A stretch of DNA of 64,000 nucleotides, taken from NCBI GenBank assembly GCA_030737875.1, contig CM060926.1:315740922-315804921 (forward strand), in the 5' to 3' direction. Shown in pieces: positions 1 through 11,340 of the stretch. The notes beneath the pieces were generated by a model. That model saw only the letters and a list, made by a program, of their open reading frames with translations, was not told the DNA's origin and did no database searches. Source of the stretch: Allium sativum. Lineage: Eukaryota > Streptophyta > Magnoliopsida > Asparagales > Amaryllidaceae. Position numbers and translations under genes: made by a program. Every line of letters starts with the position of its first letter. Positions within the stretch are counted from its first letter, which is position 1.

Positions 1-690
1 AGTGGCCTATGAACCACATTTCGCTCTTCCAAAAATGGCACTTTGAAAACTTAACTCTTAGCTAATGCTTTCGCAAGTTTCCCAAAACAACATGCAAGTG
101 CATCTTATGCTTTTCCACATTTCGAGAATAAACCAGAATATCATCTATGAATTCAAGCACAAACTTATTCAACTGATCTCTGAATACCCTATTCATAATA
201 TCCACGAAATACGCTAGTGCATTAGTCAACCCAAATGGAATCACTAACCATTCGAAGAAACCAGATGGTGTCCTAAAAGCAGTCTTCAACACACTATCCT
301 TTGCCACCCTCAGCTGGTGGAATCTCGTTGCCAAATCCATCTGAGAAAACACTTTGGCCTCATGAAGTTGATCGAACAAGTCATCATTCTTTGGCAACGG
401 ATACTTGTTATTTTTAATCACCTAGTTCAGCTCATGATAATCAACACGCAATCTAAAAGATCCATCAGCCTTGGTTGCAAACACAATGGGTGCCCCATTC
501 GGACACCCTTCTTCGAATGAATCCTTTTCCCAAAGGGTCACGTACTTACACCTTTAACTCTCATTGTTCCTTAGGCGTCATCCACCTAAGAGTCATAACG
601 ATAGGTTTATCTCCTTTGACCAAATCGATCTTGAACTCTATCTCATGATGTGGTGACAACCCTTTGACCTCATCAAAGACATCATCTAAC
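1..690 (-). pseudogene. Ty3/gypsy RT fragment of element F
   Basis: Degraded reverse transcriptase that would copy element RNA into DNA. The longest open stretch (62-421) shows the YPLP block, DLATRFHQLR, the PFGLTNA block and the catalytic-site motif FIDDILVYS. The PR-RT linker is recognisable at about 595-690. The frame is broken at about 420 (stop in the VDYxELN block) and upstream. The rest of RT, RNase H and integrase would lie beyond the window's left edge. Orientation matches the F LTR at 1989-4799. Domain identity is certain; inactivity is inferred from the stops and frameshifts. Confidence 0.88.
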
Positions 691-1230
691 AAACTAGAAA
701 TTGACAACGATAACAAGTATTCCTGTGGAATCACAAGAGAATATAAATAGCTTACGAAGACCCTGTCTTCTGGCTTACATCAAATCAGAACCATTCACCC
801 TTCCAGATTCACGACTGTCACTTCGAGCTTCTCTCAATACACTTTTGCCGCATACCTCTTGTGCCAGTTCATAACCAAGATAATCCCAAACTCAACGGAG
901 TTTAACACAAAGCAATCACACACAAAGGGGCAACCACGACTGGACAAACTAGATCACAATAAAGCATACAATGATTAAATGGACTCCCATCTAGATTAGT
1001 CACAATCAAAGGTCCACTACAACCTCGGGTTATAAACCCAATGGACATACAAGCTCATTATAGGTAAAATCAGGCGATGTCCTAGTATCAAACAGGACCC
1101 AAATCAGACACTTCTGGTAGAAGGAATACTAAAAGCAACAAGATCTTCTCCTAATTCTCATTAGGAATACAATAGCAAATCAGAATAGCTTCCATAACAC
1201 ATTCTTCCTCCAGCTTCTTATTCATCAGAA
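691..1230 (-). pseudogene. Degraded protease region of element F
   Basis: This stretch lies between the RT linker and the nucleocapsid remnant, where the aspartic protease of a Ty3/gypsy polyprotein belongs. No frame stays open over a useful length and I cannot read the Asp-Ser/Thr-Gly motif. The call rests mainly on position in the gag-PR-RT order. Confidence 0.5.
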
Positions 1231-1803
1231 ACCTAGTCAGTCCTTCTTCTCATGCGCAGGCTCGCCACACTTATAACACTTCCTCTAGGTTTTTAGATTC
1301 TTGCAATCCATGGAAATATGGCCCTTCTGTTGGTTATAGCAAATGACATCCTTCTTTGGTTTCTATTTTTGGATATCATTTCATTTCTGATGTCTTTTGT
1401 TACCAATCTTCTTCGTAGCATAGGAGATACTAAAAGTTCCTTCAAGAGGTTCATTTCTGCTTCTAAAAGCCTTGTCCAAAGCAGCATCGATCCTTTCTTC
1501 TCGCTCCTCAACTAAACGTCGAAGTTACTCCAAAGCTATACTTCTTCTCAACTCATCTTATTCATCCGTAGGAGAATAATCCCTTTGTTGCTTAGCAGAA
1601 TCAACCCTAGGTACTTTCACACGAAAACTACGCTTTACTACCACTTGTGGCATGGACATCCTCCACATGATCACTACCATTATGGACCCGAACATAACGT
1701 GATAATCAAGTATAGCCACTGAAGCTCCCAGCTGGCTAACAATGTCTGGCCTTCTAGTCGCAGGCTCATCCCTAGAAGTGTTTCCCGTATTTCGACAACT
1801 CAT
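1231..1803 (-). pseudogene. Shortened gag with zinc-knuckle remnants, element F
   Basis: Remnant of the capsid/nucleocapsid gene. Reading the minus strand at about 1245-1345 gives two knuckle-like blocks: one intact in spacing (CYKCGEPAH), and one reading CYNQQKGHISMDC where the second cysteine is glutamine. Upstream open pieces (1293-1511 and 1558-1803) do not resemble the well-kept gag of H or E. The whole gag occupies only about 0.57 kb against about 0.95 kb in E, so it has suffered internal deletion as well as frameshifts. Confidence 0.6.
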
Positions 1804-1988
1804 TCTAAATCTAAAAAATAAAATGACTAGTCCACATTCGAGATAAACAGTAATGAAGTCTAAAAGGCTACTATATTATACACTCTAATATGGTAATCAT
1901 CTAATAGAAAAGTAGAAATACGTCTCTCATACGTTTTTACATCCGTGAACTTTGGCTAAAATCGATTAACCAGAGCTCTGATACCAAA
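1804..1988 (-). other. Leader and primer-binding site of element F
   Basis: Non-coding leader between the F gag remnant and its 5' LTR. The complement of a TTGGTATCAGAGC primer site lies at 1975-1987, one base from the LTR edge. This matches the 3' end of plant initiator-Met tRNA and fixes the minus orientation of F. Confidence 0.85.
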
Positions 1989-4799
1989 TGTGAAGACCGC
2001 CCATAACTCCTGTACTTGAAAGACGTGCCAAGCAGCCATGGACGGTCATCAATGTTGAAATAATACAAGCGGAACCTGTCATACGAATCACAGTGCAGAG
2101 ATAAAATATAATAGAACATATATAACAAGCATTAATAGTGAAGCATAATTAAGCAGAAACTTAAACTTCCATATTAACATGAAATATACATACATCCTTT
2201 GAAAAACATCATAAGAGTCTGTACAAAATGCCTCACTACAAGGTCACGCAGTGCAGTATATATCAACAAAATAGCAGAAACAACTAATAGTAGATAGTGG
2301 CAAATAATACGTAAGCCTCCTGCTCGTGTCGCCCTGCAGCATCATCCTTATCAACATCTATCACATATCACCTGCGACTCAGTCTGCCCATCCACAACAC
2401 AATGGATGAACAACCCAAGGTAATAAGAGGAAACATAAAACCTTGGGTCAGGAAACAGTCTTAATGAGCGATAAAACAACTATCTAACATCATCAATAAA
2501 GCATACGAGAAATAGGTAGATCAACCAACTAATTTACCAATTTCAACAGAGAAGGAACCCAAACCCGTCTTCCCTCACATCTGACAGTGATGACCTTTAC
2601 AAACAACCAGAATAGAAAACATAGTAGACGTATCAACCAGTTATCCAGCGTAGACCATCCAAATCGAGATCAACATCCCTCAAGCACAAGCCCCGAAGGC
2701 CTAACTCACATCAAACAAGCACCCAGAAGATGTCTCCTTCGATGTCGAACGACCTACACAAGATGATACAAGCAAAGTAATCAACACCATGACTATGGCT
2801 ATCACTTCCGACCTTATGTTGAAACCATCATTGATCGTATGACTGGCCCTGGCGTACCAACCGTCAAGATACTCGTATGACTGGCCCTGACACGTCATCC
2901 ATTAAGAGCTCATGGTAACCCCAGTTCTAGTCAGACTATTGCACGTCCCACATACATTGCCTCACCAAGAAAATTAGGCCGATCATGACTACCAGGGTAC
3001 TTGACTAGTCCCACTAGCCTTTTAGGCTTCCCTGTTATACCCCTTCTTTGAGACCGCTAGAACTTATGACAATGATAATATCTAAGCCTTCATAAATCTA
3101 GTGGTCGTCACCGGTGACCATCTAAGTTCAGACCCCGTCTCAAGCAACCATTATCCACGAGCTCAAATCGTACTTTAGTCATCTTCACATTCGTTGCATT
3201 GCGACGATCAACGAACACTCAAAACAATTCGAACATCCCTCCTTGAAGTCAAGTTGAAGCCACAACCATTGTTGAACCAATAACATACATTGTTTGGTTG
3301 ATATTCTATTCACAGTGTTTTAGCCTTTGATGTGAATAACATAACACAACGTTCATTTTTTCCTTCTATAATGTTCTTAAAATGCTATGGTTTCCCATTC
3401 GAAACGTTTATAAAGCGATGTCGTTTTTGCCCAATCCGTCATGCCAGATCCTTGCCCAATACATGCTCCAGATTGTTGCCCAATCGATGCTTTTTCACAG
3501 CGTTTATAAAATGCTATCGAACCCAAATGATCTGATCCAATGCCTATCCTTGCCCGATTCATGCTAGATCATTACTCGATCCATGCCAGATCCTTATCTG
3601 ATCCATGCTTCAGATTCTTGCTTGATCTATGCTTTTCCATAGCATTTGTAAAACGCCGTCGAACCCAAAATGATCTGATCCAATGCCTAGCCTTGCTCGA
3701 TTGATCACCAACTCAATCGATCCGTCCTAGAACCTATTCAGATCAAGCTTTCCACCGTACGCATTTGGTTGATCCACTATTTCACCATGTCTCGACTAAA
3801 CCATATTTTTGACATTTGAACTAAACAAACTCGATCCAAATCATCAACATCAAACTAATATTAAATATCATAATCAAACAAACATTAATACACCAATTAT
3901 CATTATATAATCACATAAAATTTACCAATCATGATTAAACAATTAAATGGACCAAATAAATGGATTTAAGTTGTATAAACATAGAATTAACATAAAATTT
4001 ACCATTATAAGTTGCTAGATTAGATCCTACGGTGACCTGAATTGAAAAAAATACTTACATCGATTAAATCTAAGTGAAAACAACTTGAAATGCTGTAAAC
4101 AAGATCAAACAACCGATATACTTGATTGAATCCGTGCGAAAGATGCTTATCACTCACCAAATATTCAAATTAGGCTTAAAACAATGATCTACAAATCTGA
4201 ATAGTGAAGAACGATCTTGAAATCCCCCAATATGATGTGATTTACTGTCTCTTGATGTTGATCTAGCCTTCCTTGATGTAGATCTTCGATCTTCTTATGT
4301 AGATCTAAGATTTTAATGGAGTGGAGATGTATTTGGTTGCAGTAGGTAGAATCTCAAACCCTAACTAAATAAGAAATGAAGAAAGCAAATTATTATCCCT
4401 GCCTCTACCCCCATGATTATAGTCATTTAACCAGCCCACTAATGGGCCACACCAAATCAGCCCACTAATGACTGTTTGCCTGTCCAGAAATTGTGTAGCA
4501 CCAAAACAATGATTTTTCCTAAACTGTTGTACCAAATCTTTAATGTGACCACTCTAAGGAAATGGAAACTTTATTTCCTTTCTAATGAAATCGATCTTAG
4601 CACCTAATTTGATTCCGATAAAAAGTTACGCCATGTACAAATTGATTAGGGCAAAATGGTCATAAATAAAATTGATAAAAAACATGGACATGTCTCACAT
4701 CCCCATAACCAACATATCAAATATAAGAAGCATAAGACCTCAAGGAATTAAATAAAAATATTTTATGATCCTCCGATACGTATAATGTGGGTCGTTACA
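1989..4799 (-). repeat. 5' LTR of element F
   Basis: LTR of about 2.8 kb. On the plus strand it runs from TGTGAAGACC beside the primer site to CGTTACA at 4799, so in element sense it begins TGTAACGACCC and ends CTTCACA. No partner LTR is in the window. Inside are diverged tandem repeats at 3390-3710 and a short direct repeat containing ATGACTGGCCCTG near 2840 and 2880. The right edge abuts the leader of G, so F probably inserted there. The target duplication cannot be tested because the left end of F is outside the window. Confidence 0.8.
3390..3710. repeat. Diverged tandem repeats in the F LTR
   Basis: A block of about 140 bp is duplicated: the two copies share AACCC(A)AAATGATCTGATCC and AATGCCTA(T/G)CCTTGC. 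Between them run smaller units of about 20-25 bp of the form TTGCCCAAT/GATCCATGC. Small open frames on both strands here are by-products of the repeat. Confidence 0.75.
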
Positions 4800-5050
4800 T
4801 TTTCCACCTACTGAGCTAAACGGGTTTGTCCACTAATCAAAATTTCAAATTATAAAAAAAAGTTGTTAGAATGCCTTATAACTTAACGAAGAAAAGATAC
4901 AGATTTGAAAGAGTCAAAGGAAGGTCCTAACTGACTATAAGGGTATTTTATTTCCAATGGTAACTTTTTCTTTTTGAAAAACATTTTTTTAATACTTACT
5001 TTTAAAACAAAACTTTAGTGATCTTAGTAACCTTAGGCTCTGGTACCGAA
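4800..5050 (-). other. Leader and degenerate PBS of old element G
   Basis: AT-rich stretch that resembles the leader between gag and PBS in H, C and E (runs like TTTTTGAAAA). It ends at 5038-5050 in a degenerate primer-site complement (CTCTGGTACCGAA; the intact form is CTCTGATACCAA). It is all that remains in the window of the interior of G. F appears to have inserted at its left edge. There is no coding sequence. Confidence 0.65.
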
Positions 5051-5896
5051 TGTAACACTTCAGATTCCTTAATGTCACCCGTATTAGTATTTCATTAAGA
5101 AAATATGAAGCATTGTAGGTATGAAGACCTAAAACATCATAAAGACCAAGATTACTCAAGACATAGATTAGTAAATTTAATGCGGAGGAAGATGCTTTTA
5201 TTTAAAAAAAAATCATCTTTGTTTCAATTAACTAAGTAATTACAAAGTGTCATGTCTCAAAATCTCAGTCCAAAACGACATCAAAATAAAATAATATTTT
5301 CCTCCAAATAGTCAGAAAGATACAGCCTAACATTGATAAGAGAACATGAAGTAATCCATCTTTGGCAGAAACTCATCTTGACAAAATCAATAAAGAAATC
5401 TGAACTATACACTTTCTCCCTGTAAGCCTTAGGGAAAGAAAATAGAAAAGAAGAAAGGAAATGTGTCAAACATAAAGCCTGGTGAGTTGCTATGATTACC
5501 AGCTCGACAGCTAAGTTAAGGAAAACAGATAAACGGTGATTCTAGTGTCATAAAAGGGAAAGTGTTTGTACATATCTAAAGGTAAACAATAACTAGTATG
5601 AATTTATAACAAGGATTGGTTATTCTTATGAAAAAGACAATGGTCATATCAAGCAGATTGACTGTTTTGCACCTCTACAATTTTGGCAAAAATAGATAAT
5701 TAGGAAGGAATTCCCTAATATGACCCATCGATCGACTTTTTAAATAGAATGTGAATAACCTGTGCCAACTATGGCATTTCGGATTATTAGTCCTGAATCG
5801 ATCAACTCAAAAGATACATCCTTAATCACAGGTGTTACAACATCTTATCTTCCCTGTTTGGAACCTTGTAAGCTTATGACTCCATCGGAATGCGCT
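5051..5896 (-). repeat. 5' LTR of element G, first part
   Basis: Begins TGTAACACTT directly after the G primer site and runs until element H interrupts it at 5897. GCGCT at 5892-5896 is repeated at 39102-39106 beyond H, so the LTR resumes at 39107. No partner LTR is visible. It holds no coding sequence; the small frame at 5281-5469 shows no domain. Confidence 0.72.
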
Positions 5897-6031
5897 TGAA
5901 ACACCCCACCTCCGTTAGGGTCACTCTCAAAGGGAATGCCCTAATTTTGGTGGAGGTTTATAAGTATAAGTCACAAATATACAAGACAGATATAAGAACA
6001 CATATTTGTAAACAGCGGAAAAACAACAAAC

Positions 6032-6037
6032 TTTATT
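6032..6037 (-). terminator. Poly(A) signal in H 3' LTR
   Basis: AATAAA on the minus strand about 140 bp from the LTR end, near a CCGCTG motif that is also found beside the equivalent signals in D and E. The partner copy is at 36765-36770. Its position implies a short U5. Confidence 0.55.
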
Positions 6038-6782
6038 TCATAAAGTCAAATACGTGTTACAACAACATCCTTTCCAAAAACATAACATAACACTTTCATA
6101 ATCTGTCTTGAGTACATTAATTAAAGAAGCATAAATATAACATAGATAAACTGCAAAAGCCCCATAGTGGATTGTCCAAAGCCATAGTTCAAAACAGGAA
6201 AGTCCAAGCAATACATTTCTCTTCTTCAAGCTGGATGTTGAGGTAGGTCAAGCTGCTGTGTTCCCTCCCTGAGGACCTGGGGGGGAGGGAAACGGAAGAA
6301 AAGAAGACGAAAGAAAAGTAGAGTCAGACATAAAGCCTGAGTAAGTCTAGTACTATTTTGTCTATGAATAAAGAACTAGGTATGATAAGCATAAACAAGA
6401 AGTGGGCAAGCACTATAAACTTGGTTAAGTTGTCTAGGGTCGAATATACTATCGTACCCCCTGTTAATCTCTGAACCCATATAAACTAGTTTCCAACTGG
6501 CACCCCATAATCAGGGTGAAGTGATCCATTTTACAATGATCGGCTCCTACTCGCATAGTTACATGTGTCTTACGGCCCCCGATGTTGTAGTTACCTATGC
6601 TGGTCCCACCATGGGGTGTATCAAGTCCCATAGTGGCGGCCCGACACAACCTTAGAGTGCACAGGTATGCTAATGGTGCCCAGTGCCTTATTTTTCTGCG
6701 CCGCAGTGTGTGCACGCCCGCACTCCGTTAGAACCTACACTGCTACACCACCGCCGTCGCTTTGACCTCTTACAATCAGCCC

Positions 6783-6850
6783 AGTAATCGTGCCTCACCC
6801 TGCCTAGTTTCAGGGTATCCTGATACACCTTTTAGGGTTACTGCTGAAAA
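6783..6850 (-). other. Conserved CAGTAA...TTACTG stem in H LTR
   Basis: Outer arms AGTAA and TTACT enclose a CCCT/AGGG pair and GTATCCTGATAC, which folds back on itself. The same nested arrangement occurs in C (41296-41357, with a perfect GTATCGTGATAC) and in diverged form in E (about 58343-58410) and D (about 55183-55250). It lies in the part of the LTR expected to be transcribed. Confidence 0.6.
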
Positions 6851-7033
6851 GGGTCCCCCGTTACTAGGTTTTCTATCTCTAGCCAACATGCTAAGTTGGT
6901 TAAGTGTTTCCTAACCTAACCCCCACCAGTCCGTTTTGTTTAGCATGTTCCATTTTGATTAAGTCTTTAGTTCACTTAATCCTATCAATCCTGACTCAGC
7001 CTTAATTGTCTTATTAAGGCCCTGACCTCTCAC

Positions 7034-7216
7034 ATTAGACAGGTATTGTTGTGGCTGCCTGTTGCCGGTTGGTTCCGGGCAGTCTTACGCCACAACTCAG
7101 TCTAACCTCGGGTCCTTGCTGAGCTCCATGTTTAACCTCCCACATTGGATAGGTATTGTTGTGACTACTGGACAGCCGGGCGGTTCCGGGCAGGTTTACA
7201 TCACAACTCAATCCAA
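7034..7216 (-). other. Twin hairpin module in H 3' LTR
   Basis: There are two tandem units. Unit 1 pairs TTAGAC (7035-7040) with GTCTAA (7100-7105) and GTTGTGGC (7048-7055) with GCCACAAC (7089-7096). Unit 2 pairs TTGGAT (7145-7150) with ATCCAA (7211-7216) and GTTGTGA (7158-7164) with TCACAAC (7201-7207). Both enclose a (G)CCGG..GGTTCCGGGCAG core. Arms differ between units yet still pair. The 5' LTR has the same pair at 37770-37951. Confidence 0.75.
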
Positions 7217-7547
7217 CCTCGGGTTAAACACATCGTATGTTCTACATTTACATATTTTGTCATTCCTCTTTATTTCTTATATGTAAATATTTGCGGCCCA
7301 TTATTAAGTTAATGGTGTAAAGGTTACACCAATCATGGGCCCAACCCATACTTGAATTTGGGCCCTTCTATTTTATATTTTCATTTATTAGTAATTTTAA
7401 CCCAACGTTATTTTCCCCCGTTTAACACGTCCGTTTATATATTTTGGGCTTAGCCTTTTAAAGCCCAAATTAGCCATGCGAAAAGGGGAGGCTTAAAGCG
7501 TAATTACATACACAAAGAGGGGAATGTGAGCGCATGAACTTGCAATA

Positions 7548-8307
7548 CGACGTTGGAAATACAAAATAGAAACTGGTGTACTTGCATAGTGGTAACATAG
7601 GTGACATGAATCAAAGCATGTGAACTTGTAATTGAGATATCATTATTGTCACATGAACCTATATTTTTATTTAGGCATAATGTCAAACATAAGCATGGCA
7701 TAAATATTTCTAGCATAAGCATGGCATAATGTCAAACATAAGCATGGCATAATATCAAACATAAGCATGGCATAAGTATAGTTAAATTTGTTCACATAAC
7801 CATGGCATAAATATTTCTAACATGAAATCATGATTCTTACTTTAGCCATGTAAACTTACAAAAAGGGACCTTTTGAACCTAACCTAGCCATGTACCACAT
7901 ATGTCATCATATAATTCTTGTAAACAAGATAGACCTAATCATGGTTGCCAAATATCAATCATAGCCTAGCCATATTCATAAGTTTGCAAATAGGTTTTCT
8001 AGTACAAAAGCATGGCTTAATACATAATGCCAAATTCTCAACATAATTTCATATGGATAATAACCAAACTTGTTCCAATTACTTACAAAATGATTTATGC
8101 ACAAAAATATACATCATGGTGGCATAGAAGCAAACCCCAAACTTGCATGAATTTAAATCAACTACATACATGTAGCTTCAACATGGATTACATAATTTGC
8201 GAAATATTCCAAACGTATACTTGCATAGAACTACCGCATGTAGTTCTTTATAATTCATAAATATCCAAACGTATATAATATTTCAAATTGATAAGAACGC
8301 ACAAATA
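7548..8307. repeat. Segment present only in the 3' LTR of H
   Basis: About 760 bp with no counterpart in the 5' LTR, where the sequence jumps from the 7547 equivalent to the 8308 equivalent. Both ends carry AATA, which fits a microhomology deletion from the 5' copy. The segment contains short repeats of AGCATGGCATAA (7690-7770) and is AT-rich. I see no coding sequence. Confidence 0.75.
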
Positions 8308-8585
8308 TGAATTACTTTATTGCCACAATTCAAGCATACAAACCAACACAATTGTTTATTCATACCAAAGTAATACTCTACTTACAATGGTGTGATGAAT
8401 TCTCTAGTTTAGGGATTGAAGACGCAAATTCCTTTGTTGAATTGATTTGTTTAGGTTGCTTTAAGCTTTAGAATCTTCCTCCTAATCCTCTCTCCAATTT
8501 GGTGGCTACTCCTAGTCGTTCCTTAGCAACATGGCGGCTATGTTCTTATTTTTGAATGAATAGATTAGGGTTTAGTCTAGGGTTG

Positions 8586-8594
8586 TTTATATAG
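8586..8594 (-). promoter_or_regulatory. TATA box of H 3' LTR
   Basis: CTATATAAA on the minus strand, about 180 bp downstream (element sense) of the GTCGAC array. The 5' LTR copy is at 38561-38569. This is the only good TATA near the array, so transcription should start a few tens of bases to its left. Confidence 0.65.
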
Positions 8595-8772
8595 AGGTTA
8601 GGAACTGATTAGGACCATTGATGTTGCTTGGATTGATCGTAGCCATTCATTCTAAGGAGAGACCAATTAAAACTTGCCACCTAGCCCTAGTGACAAAGCA
8701 GACCACAGAAAATCGACCACATAGAGAATAGGCCAGCCGGGTTAGACTGGGCTCGACCTGGGTCTGGACCAG

Positions 8773-8845
8773 GTCGACACCCCTGTCGACAGCCCTGTCG
8801 ACAGGCCTGTCGACCTGGTTAGACCAGGTCGACAGCCCAGTCGAC
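8773..8845. promoter_or_regulatory. 12-bp-phased GTCGAC palindrome array, H U3
   Basis: Six copies of GTCGAC start at 8773, 8785, 8797, 8809, 8828 and 8840: steps of 12, 12, 12, 19 and 12. The 5' LTR keeps all six with the same steps at 38748-38820. Flanks such as CCAGGTCGACCTGG extend the symmetry. The array is upstream of TATA. The binding factor is unknown to me. Confidence 0.8.
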
Positions 8846-9126
8846 CTGGGTGCGTCAGGCGGGACTTTTTCCGCCCTGGCCCATTGGGCCCCATTTTTGT
8901 TTTCTGAGCTTATTTTATTCTGTTTGAATTTTAAATTTAATTCAGAAACTTCCGAAGGCCATATCTTCTTCATACGGACTCCGTTTTTCGAAAACTCGGA
9001 CTCTATTTCGCGTATTTTTCCGAGACGAACGCAATGGCGTATCCCGTTTCCCTTAGTTCTTTGATTTCAGATTAATTATACTTTAATTTGTTAATTTCAC
9101 AGTTATAGAATTTGCGGGGTGTTACA

Positions 9127-9691
9127 TTCTCCCCCACTTAAAAGGATTTCGTCCCCGAAATCTTCAAGTTAGGAGGAATGTATATCCTAACATCCAATCA
9201 TCCATCTACTCATCCATCAAACACGAGCATCCATTGTCCTTAAAAGACTTCTAATGCTTCATGATCATATGCGAAGTGTGTGTGTACATGTACTTATCTA
9301 ATGCAAAATCAGGCGGTCTACTGATTCAGTTGACCTCCTTAATGCGAATTATGTAAGTGCCATGAATCCATTATGTATGCAAATTTTCCTATTCATGATT
9401 CTACATGAGTGCACAATCATTCAATACAAATGCAACATACACATGACAACACATTAAAGTTCAACCATATACGAATGCGAACATATATGCATATGCAATA
9501 TGAAGTGACTGAGCCGATCTAAAACCTAGATTGTGTGTGTATATGCAACCACGAGCAACCACTAGCAATCACTTGCAACCACTTGTAACCATCATCCATA
9601 ACATGTTTCAACTACATGTTTCCATCCAAAGGGTTTCTACCTAAAAGATACGGTCGAGGAAATATACCTAAAAGATAGATAAAAGCGCAAC
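9127..9691 (-). other. Polypurine tract and conserved 3' untranslated region of H
   Basis: The complement of the polypurine tract (TTCTCCCCCACTTAAAA) borders the 3' LTR and primes plus-strand DNA. Next to it GATTTCG (9145-9151) pairs with CGAAATC (9156-9162). The following 500 bp are non-coding but closely resemble the same region in C (43130-43740) and E (60858-61380), including a TCAGTTGACCTCCTTAATGC-type block (9326-9345) and tandem CAACCACTTG-like decamers near 9550-9595. Confidence 0.8.
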
Positions 9692-9934
9692 TTAAGGAAA
9701 AGGAAAGATCAAGGATGTACCCTCGAACAGAAAAGGGTAGGCAGTGCGTATTCTAGCTTCAGTTTCCCAAGTCGCGTCTCCCTCGGCGTCGCTCCACTGA
9801 ACTTTGACGAGCTTGACTTCGCAGTTGCGTAGCTTCTTCACTTCCATTCCTAAGATGCGGGTTGGAACTTTTCTTATGGTTGCTTCGCGTTCCACTTCGG
9901 CCTCTTCGAGTATATTTGGCTCTACCGCTTCAGC
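9692..9934 (-). pseudogene. Chromodomain end of H polyprotein, cut by A
   Basis: C-terminal integrase tail and chromodomain, which in chromoviruses binds heterochromatin marks and guides insertion. The minus frame reads the LRNCEVKLVKVQWS core and ATWETEARIRTAYPFLF, then a stop at 9692. The two conserved tryptophans are present. Element A inserted at 9935, within the integrase-chromodomain linker; the reading resumes at 21560. TCAGC at 9930-9934 is one copy of A's target duplication. The domain itself is intact but separated from the rest. Confidence 0.88.
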
Positions 9935-11029
9935 TGTAACGACCCTGAATTTTGGGGCCAAGTTAAAATTTATTTTAAGTGATTTTAAATGAGTTTTGAT
10001 ATTTAAAATAATCTACTTTAAATAATAAGGATCACAAATTTGGTTCAAATCGAAGTTAGAATGAATAAATTAATTTTAAATATAAAAAGAGCTAGAAATG
10101 GCGCGGTAGTTTGAAAAGTCAAACTTGAACTTTGACTAACCATACAAGATGCAAAATTTAACGGATTTTAGTAAAACCAAAAATATTAGAATCTATTTAA
10201 AAATATCTTTCCAACGAATCCGAAAAATCGAAATTTCATAGCGGAAATCAAAAGTTATGGCTAATTCAATTTTTAGAAAGGCCGGTGGGTAATTTGCATA
10301 GGACAAAAATGCTACTTTTCACATATGTAGGAATTTGAACTCGAAACCACTTCCATTGAGTTCGAAATGACGTTTCTGCATTGAAAAACTGTAAACACTT
10401 ATATGTTTCGAGTTTCAGAAAATATTTGTTTAAAAATGTATTTTTAATATTAAATATATTCGCCTTGAAAATAGCCATTTTTCAAAAAGTCTCAGAATCG
10501 AACGAAATAAATTTTGTTGGGTTCGTATCATCAAAACAAAGCTAAAAATGATTTTTTGGTAATTTTTAGAATTAATATATAATTATAATTGATTTTTCAG
10601 CATAAACGGGCAAATTTTTGACTTTAAAAATTCATTAAAAATTCAAACGGGCTCAGAATTGAACGAAATTAATTTTCATAGGTCCACAGCATCAAAACAT
10701 AGCTAAGTATATTTTCGAGAATTTTTGAAGTTAATTTGAGACCTCGGTGAATTTTCACGTACGGTACACATTAAAATATTAATAAAATAATGTATTTATT
10801 CCAAAACTCATAGCATACCTCGGAATTGGACCCCGGCACATAGCCCATTGCGTTCAGAAGGTGTCAAAACCTTAAGAACGACAGTAAGCAGGCCTAAATC
10901 GGAGTTCGGACCAAAACGGGCCTTAACGGGCTAATTACATAATTAGTTAACCCTAATATAATATTATAAAATTCGGATTTTACTGTTCATCCTCCATCTT
11001 CAGCCGACACCTCTTCATGCTGAACCCAT

Positions 11030-11340
11030 CATGGCTGAAAACTTCAAACCCTCATAACTCTTTCATTTCTCAACGAAAATTAGCGTGTGAGTACACGTTT
11101 CGAAGCTCTCGCCGAGCTCTTCGATCTCCGACAAGTCCCGTCCCTTTCCGTCGCCTGAGCCGCCCGCACCGAAGCCTCAAAGCCGCCGCCGTTTTCTGTC
11201 CGCCGCCCCCTGTAGGTCCCGCCGCACCTCACCACCTTCTGGACGTGCATAGACCTCTCGTAGCCGGTCCTTCTCCAACAAACGGCGTCCAAAACCGTTC
11301 AGTAAATCAAAAGTTATCGGGATTTGAAGTTTTGAACAAA
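11030..11340 (+). other. CpG-rich block in A LTR1
   Basis: GC- and CpG-rich island in an AT-rich LTR, followed by GAGGTATGC (11349-11357), which could be a 5' splice site. A 109-codon frame spans it, but in LTR2 (16576-16812) one extra C in a cytosine run changes the frame, so it is unlikely to be coding. B has a CpG-rich block in the corresponding part of its LTR. It may be a transcribed leader; this is inference. Confidence 0.5.

Larger units (their letters stand above)
5897..9126 (-). repeat. 3' LTR of element H (long copy)
   Basis: LTR of about 3.23 kb. In element sense it starts TGTAACACCCC at 9126 and ends at 5897. It matches 36630-39101 with scattered substitutions, but carries about 760 bp (7548-8307) absent from the other copy. 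Element-sense order: U3 with conserved block, GTCGAC array and TATA (8586-8594), then a long transcribed part with twin hairpins, then an AATAAA signal at 6032-6037 close to the LTR end. The redundant R region must therefore be unusually long. Confidence 0.92.

Noticed and set aside
6464..6715. 83-codon minus frame in H LTR (also 37199-37450)
   Set aside because: It is the same in both LTRs because they are duplicates, but not open in C, D or E; conserved bases there fit RNA structure better than codons.
8647..8973. 108-codon minus frame spanning the GTCGAC array in H (copy at 38622-38948)
   Set aside because: It lies in U3 upstream of the TATA box and encodes the repeat itself; the corresponding frames in C and E are different.
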